DNA of 64,000 nucleotides, taken from Glycomyces fuscus. Its GTDB lineage: Bacteria; Actinomycetota; Actinomycetes; Streptosporangiales; Streptosporangiaceae. A program made the position numbers and the translations under genes. A model generated the notes under the pieces. That model saw nothing but the letters and a program-made list of their open reading frames with translations, had not been told where the DNA came from and ran no database searches. Below, piece after piece: positions 57,696-64,000 of the stretch. Numbering within the stretch: position 1 is the first letter of the stretch; every line of letters begins with the position of its first letter. The stretch spans positions 434,001 through 498,000 of the forward strand of contig NYMS01000006.1 in the NCBI GenBank assembly GCA_002529455.1, in the 5' to 3' direction.

Positions 57696-58628
57696 TCAGC
57701 GGCCCCGGGGCGTGCCGGGGCGGACCACGTTGGCCAGTTCCCCGCCGGCGGCCCAGCGGGCGAGCTGGGAGTCCATGAAGGCGCGGGCCCGCGGGTAGAA
57801 CGCCGCCGAACCGCCCGCGACGTGCGGGGTGAGGAACACGCCGGGCGCGCTCCACAGCGGGTGGTCCGCGGGCGGGGGTTCGGGGTCGGTGACGTCGAGG
57901 GCGGCCCGCACCCGGCCCTTCTGCGCCAGCAGGGCGTCGGTGTCCAGGACCGGTCCGCGGCCCACGTTGACCACGAGCGCGTCGTCGCGCAGCAGGGCGA
58001 ACTCGCGGGCGCCGAACAGGCCGCGGGTGGCCTCGGTGAGCGGGGTGACCAGGACGACGACGTCGGCCCCGGGCAGCAGGGCGTGCAGTTCGTCCACGCC
58101 GTGCACGCCCTCGTCCGGGCGGGCACGGCTGGCCACGCGCACGACCTCGGCCTCGAAGGGCAGCAGGCGGCTCTCGACGGCCCGGCCGATGCTGCCGTAG
58201 CCGACGATCACCACGCGCGAGTCGGCCAGGGAGCGCAGCTGGGCGGAGTCCCAGTGGTGCTCCCTCTGCGCGAGCGCCCACCGGGGCAGGTCCCGCTGGG
58301 CCGCCAGGATGAGCGCGAGGGCGTGCTCGGCGGTGCTGGCGTCGTGGAGGCCGCGCCCGTTGCACAGGGTCACGTGGTCCGGCAGCAGGGGGAGCACGTG
58401 CTCGTACCCGGCGGAGAGGAGCTGGACCACCTCCAGCGACGGCATCCGCGCGATCATGTCGAGGCGCGCGTCGACGCCCTGGGTGGAGGGGGCGTAGGGC
58501 ACCTGGTAGAAGGTGACCTCGTCCAGTCCGCTCCCGGGCGCCGGTCCCCCCGCGTACAGGTCCACGGTCAGGGAGTCCGGGGCGTTGTCCCTGTTCTGCT
58601 CCCACTGCACCAGCGTTCGGCCGCCCAT
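57696..58628 (-). CDS. D-isomer-specific 2-hydroxyacid dehydrogenase
   Basis: 310-residue NAD(P)-dependent dehydrogenase. The Rossmann motif is VVIVGYGSIGRAVESRL (~150-166); the catalytic trio is present: Arg in VVNVGRGPVLDT (~233), Glu in LDVTDPEPPP (~260) and His in FLTPHVAGGS (~280). AEHALALILAAQRDLPR is the usual helix before the cofactor domain. Substrate could be glyoxylate, hydroxypyruvate or a longer 2-ketoacid. ATG 58628 follows AAGGA; the upstream in-frame ATG at 58667 is less likely. It is followed 154 bases later by the polymerase gene on the same strand. Confidence 0.9.
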   Translation of the reverse strand: MGGRTLVQWEQNRDNAPDSLTVDLYAGGPAPGSGLDEVTFYQVPYAPSTQGVDARLDMIARMPSLEVVQLLSAGYEHVLPLLPDHVTLCNGRGLHDASTAEHALALILAAQRDLPRWALAQREHHWDSAQLRSLADSRVVIVGYGSIGRAVESRLLPFEAEVVRVASRARPDEGVHGVDELHALLPGADVVVLVTPLTEATRGLFGAREFALLRDDALVVNVGRGPVLDTDALLAQKGRVRAALDVTDPEPPPADHPLWSAPGVFLTPHVAGGSAAFYPRARAFMDSQLARWAAGGELANVVRPGTPRGR

Positions 58629-58668
58629 GTCGCGCCGTCCTTCCCCTCGGTCCGTCTCAGGCGCCACC

Positions 58669-59505
58669 CTAGCGGGACGGCCCGGTCCACCCGGTGGAAC
58701 GGGTCAGCTCGTAGCAGGCGATGGCGGCCGCGGCGGTGACGTTGAGGGAGTCGACGTCGCGGTCGGCCATGGGGATGTGCACCCGGGCGGTGGCCCGCTC
58801 CAGCCAGCGGGAGGAGAGCCCGTCCCCCTCCGTGCCGAGCAGGAGGCCGACCCGGTCGCCGGGTGCCAGGGCGGCCATGGCGTCGCCGAGGGGGAGGGAG
58901 CCCTCCCCCGGCGTGAGCGCCATGAGGTGGAACCCGGCCGCGCGCAGGGTGTCCAGGCCGCCGTACCAGTCGTCCATGCGGGTGTGGGGCAGGGTGAAGA
59001 CGGCGCCCATGGACACCTTGACCGCGCGCCGGTAGAGGGGGTCGGCGCAGCGGGGCGCGAGCACGATCGCGTCCACGCCCAGGCCGGCGGCGCTGCGGAA
59101 GATGGCGCCCACGTTGGTGTGGTCCACCAGGTCCTCCAGGACCACGATGGTGCGTGCCCCGGCCAGGACCTCGTCGAGCGCGGGCAGGGCCCGGCGGTGG
59201 AAGGCGGCCAGCGCGCCGCGGTGCAGGTCGAACCCGACGAGCTGCCTGGCGGTGTCCTCGTCGACCACGTACAGCGGCGCCGGGGACGCGGCGACCACGT
59301 CGTCGAGCGCCTCGGCCCGGCGTTGGGTGAGCAGGAAGCTGCGGGGCGCGAACCCCGCCGCGGCGGCCCGGCGGATGACCTTGTCCCCCTCGGCCATGAA
59401 CAGCCCGTGCTCGGCCTCCAGGTGGCGCCGCAGGTTCACGTCGCGCAGGCGGGTGTAGTCGGCCAGGCGCGGGTCCGCCGGATCACTGACCTTGATGACG
59501 TCCAT
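58669..59505 (-). CDS. TrmH/SpoU-family RNA 2'-O-methyltransferase
   Basis: 278-residue SPOUT enzyme. An N-terminal substrate-binding domain (~1-110, LRRHLEAEHGLFMAEGDKVI) precedes the knotted domain: motif 1 VVLEDLVDHTNVGAIFRSAA (~121-140; catalytic Asn and Arg), motif 2 GLLLGTEGDGLSSRW (~220-234) and motif 3 VDSLNVTAAAAIACYE (~252-267). It should methylate a ribose in tRNA or rRNA using SAM; the modified position is unknown. It lies 46 bases after the inhibitor-like gene and 40 bases before the dehydrogenase, so a transcript may span these genes. Confidence 0.93.
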   Translation of the reverse strand: MDVIKVSDPADPRLADYTRLRDVNLRRHLEAEHGLFMAEGDKVIRRAAAAGFAPRSFLLTQRRAEALDDVVAASPAPLYVVDEDTARQLVGFDLHRGALAAFHRRALPALDEVLAGARTIVVLEDLVDHTNVGAIFRSAAGLGVDAIVLAPRCADPLYRRAVKVSMGAVFTLPHTRMDDWYGGLDTLRAAGFHLMALTPGEGSLPLGDAMAALAPGDRVGLLLGTEGDGLSSRWLERATARVHIPMADRDVDSLNVTAAAAIACYELTRSTGWTGPSR

Positions 59506-59551
59506 GGGGGACGATTATCGCCCGTTCCCCACCCGCCCGCCGCCCGGCGGC

Positions 59552-60196
59552 TCAGCCGATCTGCTCGGTGAGGGCGCGCAGGCGCTGCCAGCGCGCCTCC
59601 TCGCAGGAGCCCTTGCGGGTGAGCGTGGTCTCGACCTCCTGGCCCTCCCAGACGCCCACGATCGTGGCCTCCTGGGGGCCGTACACCTTGTCGGTGCACA
59701 CGGTTCCCTCGCGAACCTCGGTGAACAGCAGCGCGCTGCCCGTGTTGACGGCCTCCGTCGGTTCCGCCCCGCCCCCGGCGCCGTCCCCCTCCTCGGCACC
59801 GTCCCCGGCGCTCACCGGCTCCTCCTCGACGGAGGCCGGCTCTCCGGTGTCGGCGTGGAACTCCTCCGCCGCCCGGGCCAGCTCGGCGCAGGCGGCGGGG
59901 TCCTCCTCCGCGTCGCCGGTGCACATCAGCGTCTGCACCCAGGCGCGGCCGCGATCGCTCACCTGGACCTGGAGGCGGCCGGTCGGCCCCTCCTGCACGA
60001 CCTCCACCGGCTCGTCCGCGTCGGGGATCAGGTCCGGGGTCATCGCCGTGGTGGCCTGCACGTCCCGCTGCTCCGGCGGCAGCATCGACGGACCGACGAC
60101 CGCCCCGTAGGCGACGGCGCCGAGACAGCACGCTCCGGCGAGCATGGCGGTGCCGAGCGTGCCTCGGCTCCGGTGGTCACGATGCGATGGGGACAT
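59552..60196 (-). CDS. Streptomyces subtilisin inhibitor-like (SSI) secreted protein
   Basis: 214 residues. An N-terminal hydrophobic segment (~14-33) exports or anchors it. From ~70 it follows the SSI pattern: a first Cys pair in LMCTGDAEEDPAACAEL, then after an unusual ~45-residue acidic insertion (Glu/Gly/Ala-rich) the second pair with reactive loop CTDKVYGP, IVGVWEGQEVETTLT and GSCEEARW. In SSI the bond after the residue following Cys-Pro is the reactive site (CPMVY); here Lys would be P1, predicting inhibition of trypsin-like rather than subtilisin-like proteases. Family call is by motif; the insertion is not typical. Confidence 0.72.
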   Translation of the reverse strand: MSPSHRDHRSRGTLGTAMLAGACCLGAVAYGAVVGPSMLPPEQRDVQATTAMTPDLIPDADEPVEVVQEGPTGRLQVQVSDRGRAWVQTLMCTGDAEEDPAACAELARAAEEFHADTGEPASVEEEPVSAGDGAEEGDGAGGGAEPTEAVNTGSALLFTEVREGTVCTDKVYGPQEATIVGVWEGQEVETTLTRKGSCEEARWQRLRALTEQIG

Positions 60197-60537
60197 GCCA
60201 AAAACCCTCGGGGGTCGGTGTCATGGAACGTCCACTGGGGAGTGTGGGCTGAGTGTGGACGCGGGGGCCTAAGCCTAGCGGGGAGCACTGAGTACCCATT
60301 GATGGGCACGGTAACAAAGCGATCACCCCGGTAGGGCCAGGAGGGGCTTCCTCTTGTGCATTACCAACGAGTAAGGTCCTGGAAAAGTGTCGTTCGCGCC
60401 TCATGGTGTGGTCGTTCTTCCTCCACACCGTGTGACGCCGTCGGGTGCGCGGCGGTTCGCACGTCCCACCGCGGGTGTGCCATATCACCGCGGGTGCGCC
60501 GCACCACCCCGCCCCCGCATCGACCCCCGGAGTGCCC
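60197..60537. other. Divergent promoter region between SSI-like and VWA genes
   Basis: This 341-base gap includes a TAGGCT -10-like hexamer for the leftward gene near 60275, a CCCAT-TG-ATGGG dyad at about 60296-60307, and a TTAC...GTAA element near 60362-60374 facing the VWA gene. No gene is seen. Confidence 0.45.
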
Positions 60538-62304
60538 GTGCCCAGTGGACGCCACCGACAGGCCTCACCGACCGCCGCGAACACCCGCAGAGTGGTCGCG
60601 TCGCCGCTGGGGGTCACCGCGGTCGCCGTCGCCCTCATCGCGGCCGCCGCGATCGCGGTTCCCGTCGGACTCGACATGCTCGGCTGCGGTGACACCCGCT
60701 ACCTGCGCGTGTCGGCGACCCAGAGCATCGCGCCCGTGCTCCGCGAGGCGGCGGGCGAGTTCAACGACGAGCGCCCCAGCTACGACGGCGAGTGCGTGTA
60801 CGCGCAGGTGGACGAGATCGCGCCGCACCGCATCATGACCACCCTGTCCGGCGGCCGGGCGGGCGACTCCACCATCGCCCCGCACGTGTGGGTGCCCGAG
60901 TCCTCGGCCTGGGTCGAGCTGACCCGTGTCTCCGGGAGCGGCACGCACGGCATCGACACCGATCCGCCCTCGCTGGCCAGTTCACCGGTGGTCCTGGCCG
61001 CCCCCCGGGGCGCCGAGGGCGTGCCCGGGCCCGACGAGGTCGGCTGGCCCCTGCTCCTGCCCGGAGAACGCGAACGCCCCCTGGTGATGGTCGACCCCAA
61101 CCGCGGCGCCGACGGCATGGCCGTCATGCACGCGGTCCGCCGGCACCTGGGCACCGGCGACGACGCCGACACCGCCATGACCGACTTCGTGCGCGACGTG
61201 CAGCTCGACAGCGCGTTCGGCGAGATCGACCTCGCCACCTTCTACACCGCCTCCGGGCGCGGCGGGGAGGATGCCGGGGAGCGCCTCGACCCGCTGATCG
61301 TCGTTCCCGAACAGGCGGTGGTGTCCTACAACGCCGACCGCGCGGGGTCCGCGCCGCTGTTGCAGGCCCACTACCCGACCGAGGGCACCGTCAGCCTCGA
61401 CTACCCCTACGTCACCACCACCGACGCGTCCTCCCTGCGGTCCGCGGCCGCCGACCTGTACGAGGTGCTGCGCCAGGACTCCTACCGCGACCGGCTCCGG
61501 GAGCTCGGCTTCCGCGACCCCGACGGCACCCTGTCCGTCGGCTCCGGCGGGTCCGGGGCGAACGCCGAGGACGCCGGTGTGATCGCCGGGGAACCGCCCA
61601 CCCACGACGACCTGACCGGGGACGCCCTGCTGGCCTCGGTCACCGACTGGAACCGGCTGTCGATGCCCAGCCGCACACTGGTGCTCGCCGACACCTCCGC
61701 GAACATGGCGGAGGAGCTCAACGGGGGTCCGACCCGGATGGAGGTCGCCCGGCAGGCGGCGCTCATGGGCCTGTCGCTGTTCCCCGACGAGACCGACATG
61801 GGCCTGTGGCTGATGTCGGACGAGAACGCGGGCGGGCGCGACGAGGCCGCGGACATGCACCCCCTGGGGGAGACGGAGCAGGGCGACAGCACCACCCGCC
61901 GCCAGGAGCTCATCGGGGTGGCCGAGGAGATCGGCGTCCGCGGCGGCGGCTCCCGCCTGTACGACAACATCCTGGCCGCCTACGGCCAGGTGCAGGACGA
62001 CTACGACGAGGACAAGATCAACAGCGTCATCCTGCTCACCGCCGGGCAGGACGAGGGGTCCAGCGACATCACGCACGCGGACCTGGTGGCGGCGCTGCAG
62101 GACCGCTTCGACCCCGAGCGGCCGGTGAGCATGTTCGTCATCGCCTTCGGATCCGGGGCCCAGGAGGTCGAGGAGGAGGAGCTGCGGCAGATCGCGGCCG
62201 CCACCAGCGGTTCGCTGTTCGTCACCGACGACCCCGACGAGATCGGCGACATCTTCCTCAGCTCCATCTCGCGGCGTCTTTGCGTGCCCGACTGCGACAG
62301 CTGA
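60538..62304 (+). CDS. Substrate-binding-like plus VWA domain protein (degenerate MIDAS)
   Basis: 588 residues. A short basic cytosolic end and one membrane span (~22-45) lead to an extracellular bacterial-solute-binding-like domain (starts at CGDTRYLRVSATQSIAPVL; contains VSLDYPYVTTT) and a C-terminal VWA domain from ~380. The metal-dependent adhesion site is damaged: LADTSANMAEE (Asp 385, Ser kept, last Ser is Asn), with the Thr in GGPTRM kept but the final Asp replaced in LLTAGQDEG. A paralogue with an intact site follows. GTG 60538 has GGAG five bases upstream. Function unknown; such proteins probably sense or bind an envelope ligand. Confidence 0.85.
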   Translation: MPSGRHRQASPTAANTRRVVASPLGVTAVAVALIAAAAIAVPVGLDMLGCGDTRYLRVSATQSIAPVLREAAGEFNDERPSYDGECVYAQVDEIAPHRIMTTLSGGRAGDSTIAPHVWVPESSAWVELTRVSGSGTHGIDTDPPSLASSPVVLAAPRGAEGVPGPDEVGWPLLLPGERERPLVMVDPNRGADGMAVMHAVRRHLGTGDDADTAMTDFVRDVQLDSAFGEIDLATFYTASGRGGEDAGERLDPLIVVPEQAVVSYNADRAGSAPLLQAHYPTEGTVSLDYPYVTTTDASSLRSAAADLYEVLRQDSYRDRLRELGFRDPDGTLSVGSGGSGANAEDAGVIAGEPPTHDDLTGDALLASVTDWNRLSMPSRTLVLADTSANMAEELNGGPTRMEVARQAALMGLSLFPDETDMGLWLMSDENAGGRDEAADMHPLGETEQGDSTTRRQELIGVAEEIGVRGGGSRLYDNILAAYGQVQDDYDEDKINSVILLTAGQDEGSSDITHADLVAALQDRFDPERPVSMFVIAFGSGAQEVEEEELRQIAAATSGSLFVTDDPDEIGDIFLSSISRRLCVPDCDS

Positions 62305-62631
62305 CGGCCGGGTCCCCCGCCCGGGGGAGCGGTGGCCGGGGTGGTGCGGACCAGTCCCCCTCCTCGGGGGCGTTCTCTGACCGGAGCGGTCTCGATTGGA
62401 TATCGGAATCGCATTTCGCTGGGTCCCGGCCGGAAAGGAGAACGCGCGCGGAACGGACGGAATCCCCGAGGTGACCGGCGCTGTGCCCCGCTTCACACCC
62501 ACGGGCCCCCATCGGCGCCAACGTGAGAGCAACACAGTCGGCATTCACCTGGTCTGGACGGTTGAGTACCGTTTCCCACCAGTAACACCCCCCTTGTACG
62601 CCTCGTCCGTACATCACCCGTGAGGAAAGCT
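62305..62631. other. Intergenic region between the two VWA paralogues
   Basis: This 327-base gap holds two weak GC hairpins (about 62311-62325 and 62355-62370) that may end the first gene and an AT-richer stretch (62390-62420). A 75-codon frame at 62396-62623 has a poor start and is not called. The second gene keeps its own leader. Confidence 0.5.
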
Positions 62632-64000
62632 GTGGGACGTCACCGCGGAAGATACGCAGAAGAACCCTCCCGCCGGTCCAGGCGCCACCGCGGCCGCGGT
62701 GGCGCCTTCGCCGCCCTGGCCGCCGCACTGGTGATCGTGGTCGGCCTCGCCGCGGTGGGCGTCTACATGTTCGGCCGGTCCGACGGCTGCGGCGGCTCCG
62801 ACATCGCGCTGGACGTCGCGGTCAGCCCCGAGCTCGCCCCGGCCCTGACCGACGTCGCCTCCGACTTCAACGCGCAGGAGCACCGGGTGGACGGGAGCTG
62901 CGTACAGGTACAGGTGCGCCAGGTCGACTCCGCCAACGTCGCCTTCGGCATCACCGGCGCGGGCGCCACCATGGGCGACACGGAGTCCGACGTGTGGATC
63001 CCCGACTCCTCCATGTGGCCGCGCCTGGTCCAGAGCCAGGCGGGCGACGCCGTCGTCACCGAGACCGGCACCTCCGTGGCCCGCTCGCCGCTGGTCCTGG
63101 CCGAACTCGCCGAGTTCGCCGACGAGAACTCCCCGAACAGCTGGTCGGAGGTCGTGCCCACCACCGCCCCGGGCCAGGAGTCCGGGCGCACCGTCCGCGT
63201 GGTCGACCCCGCCCGCAGCGCCACGGGCCTGGGCACCCTCTACCTCCTGCACGGCGCGCTGGAGGAGGCCAGTCCCGACACCGCCACGTTCAACGCCCGG
63301 ATGACCGCGGCCCTGCAGTCCCTGCACCGGGGCGCGTCCTCGGACGAGGAGGCCGCCTTCCTCGCCCTCAGCGGCGGAGGCGCCGAGGCCCCGCCGATGA
63401 TGGCGATGTCGGAGCAGGCCGTGTGGCGCTACAACGCCGCCCACGCGGACGCCCCCGCCCAGGTCGGTTACATGGAGGGCGGCACCTACTACCTCGACTA
63501 CCCGTACGTGGTGCGCAGCGAGGAGGGCGACGTCGTCCGCGCCGCCGAGGAGTTCCGCGACGCGGTGCGCGGCGAGGACGCGCGGGCCCGCCTGCTCGCG
63601 GAGGGGTTCCGCGGCCCCGAGGGGCAGGTCGACACCTCCGTGCTCACCGAGGAGGTCGGCTTCGCCGAGGAGCCGCCCGGCGAGCTGCCCACGCCGGCCG
63701 AGGACTCGATCACGGGGCTGATCCGCACCTGGAACCAGCTCAAGATGGACTCCCGGGTGCTCGCGATCGTGGACATCTCCGGCTCGATGCTGGCCGAGGT
63801 GCCCGGGACCGGGATGACCCGCATGCAGGTGACCGGAGCCGCCGCCACCCAGGGCCTGGAGATGTTCACGCCCAGCTCGGAGCTGGGCCTGTGGGAGTTC
63901 TCCACCAACGTCAACAACGGCCTGCACCACCAGGAGATCGCGCCGATCCGCGAGCTCCAGGCGACCTCCGACGACGGCACCGCGCACAGCGACGTCCTGG
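62632..64000 (+). CDS. Substrate-binding-like plus VWA domain protein (N-terminal part, intact MIDAS)
   Basis: At least 456 residues, cut by the right edge. Same plan as its upstream paralogue: Arg-rich cytosolic end, one span (~25-45), then the binding-protein-like domain (CGGSDIALDVAVSPELAPAL; shared GGTYYLDYPYV), then VWA from ~375. Here the MIDAS opening is canonical: AIVDISGSMLAEV (Asp ~381), with GMTRMQVTGAA supplying the Thr. GTG 62632 lies five bases after GAGGA; the GTG at 62620 is in frame but lacks such a site. The paralogues differ enough to be an old duplication. Role unknown. Confidence 0.87.
   Translation, partial: MGRHRGRYAEEPSRRSRRHRGRGGAFAALAAALVIVVGLAAVGVYMFGRSDGCGGSDIALDVAVSPELAPALTDVASDFNAQEHRVDGSCVQVQVRQVDSANVAFGITGAGATMGDTESDVWIPDSSMWPRLVQSQAGDAVVTETGTSVARSPLVLAELAEFADENSPNSWSEVVPTTAPGQESGRTVRVVDPARSATGLGTLYLLHGALEEASPDTATFNARMTAALQSLHRGASSDEEAAFLALSGGGAEAPPMMAMSEQAVWRYNAAHADAPAQVGYMEGGTYYLDYPYVVRSEEGDVVRAAEEFRDAVRGEDARARLLAEGFRGPEGQVDTSVLTEEVGFAEEPPGELPTPAEDSITGLIRTWNQLKMDSRVLAIVDISGSMLAEVPGTGMTRMQVTGAAATQGLEMFTPSSELGLWEFSTNVNNGLHHQEIAPIRELQATSDDGTAHSDVL

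Noticed and set aside
54890-57778. 962-codon rightward frame over the NlpC/P60 and polymerase genes
   Set aside because: Repetitive Gly/Ala/Arg composition and clear real genes on the opposite strand.
62396-62623. 75-codon frame between the VWA genes
   Set aside because: Weak start and composition, overlaps the leader of the next gene, no recognisable protein.
1-64000. Biosynthetic gene cluster, prophage, insertion sequence, CRISPR array or tRNA
   Set aside because: O-methyltransferase, ABM-like protein, aminotransferase and acyl-CoA ligase are scattered with unrelated neighbours. No transposase, integrase, phage gene, regular spacer repeat or cloverleaf sequence was seen.

Overview
The window is chromosomal DNA of a very GC-rich actinomycete. 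Nearly every third codon position is G or C, GTG starts are common, and the gene set fits a filamentous actinobacterium of the Nocardiopsis / Streptosporangiales type: a Streptomyces-subtilisin-inhibitor-like protein, a DasR-type operator before a GlcNAc hydrolase, a CopD-CtaG fusion, a MocR regulator and tandem substrate-binding/VWA proteins. The genus is inferred from protein flavour only. I see no rRNA, tRNA, CRISPR array, transposase, phage gene or replication origin; this is ordinary core and accessory chromosome with 47 supported protein genes, two of them cut by the window ends.

Layout. 1-7,000: a peptide-type ABC substrate-binding protein (cut at the left edge), a YdjM-like membrane protein, an O-methyltransferase, the sbcD-sbcC pair and a small membrane protein. 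7,178-14,313: a CopD-CtaG fusion, then an allantoinase-like protein that has lost most metal ligands, alanine dehydrogenase, an enolase-superfamily protein that has lost its catalytic lysines, and a MaoC-type hydratase behind a TetR-like palindrome. 14,386-21,543: a leftward envelope-glycan block (two family-2 glycosyltransferases, a membrane-anchored methyltransferase, an OafA-type acyltransferase). 22,015-31,483: superoxide dismutase, a MocR regulator with a divergent target, bioA-bioD facing bioF, a secreted GDSL esterase and ornithine aminotransferase. 31,846-38,160: an acyl-CoA synthetase, a DUF368 (PopT-type) plus DedA operon, thiD under a TPP riboswitch, and an alanine/glycine:cation symporter. 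38,552-48,802: a small DUF6457-like protein, two GT4 mannosyltransferase-like enzymes, an aminotransferase with a divergent LysR regulator, a drug/metabolite-type permease, a GH20 hexosaminidase behind a dre site, and a D-serine-dehydratase-like enzyme. 48,993-64,000: mostly secreted proteins (phosphodiesterase, an acidic repeat protein, gamma-glutamyltransferase, an NlpC/P60 hydrolase with a permease-like ectodomain, an SSI-like inhibitor, two VWA proteins), with a stand-alone PolA-type polymerase, a hydroxyacid dehydrogenase and a TrmH-type methyltransferase between them.

How the genes fit together. Much of the window serves the cell envelope: lipid-carrier recycling (DUF368 + DedA), glycan assembly and decoration, peptidoglycan-fragment use (GH20, NlpC/P60), phospholipid head-group hydrolysis and extracellular protein control. 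Cofactor supply (biotin, thiamine) and amino-acid nitrogen metabolism (Ald, RocD, AGCS symporter, GGT) make up most of the rest. The points most worth a second look are the adjacent PopT/DedA pair (two unrelated families both linked to undecaprenyl-phosphate translocation), the two probable pseudoenzymes flanking ald, the NlpC/P60 fusion to an FtsX/MacB-like ectodomain, and the unequal VWA pair at the right edge.
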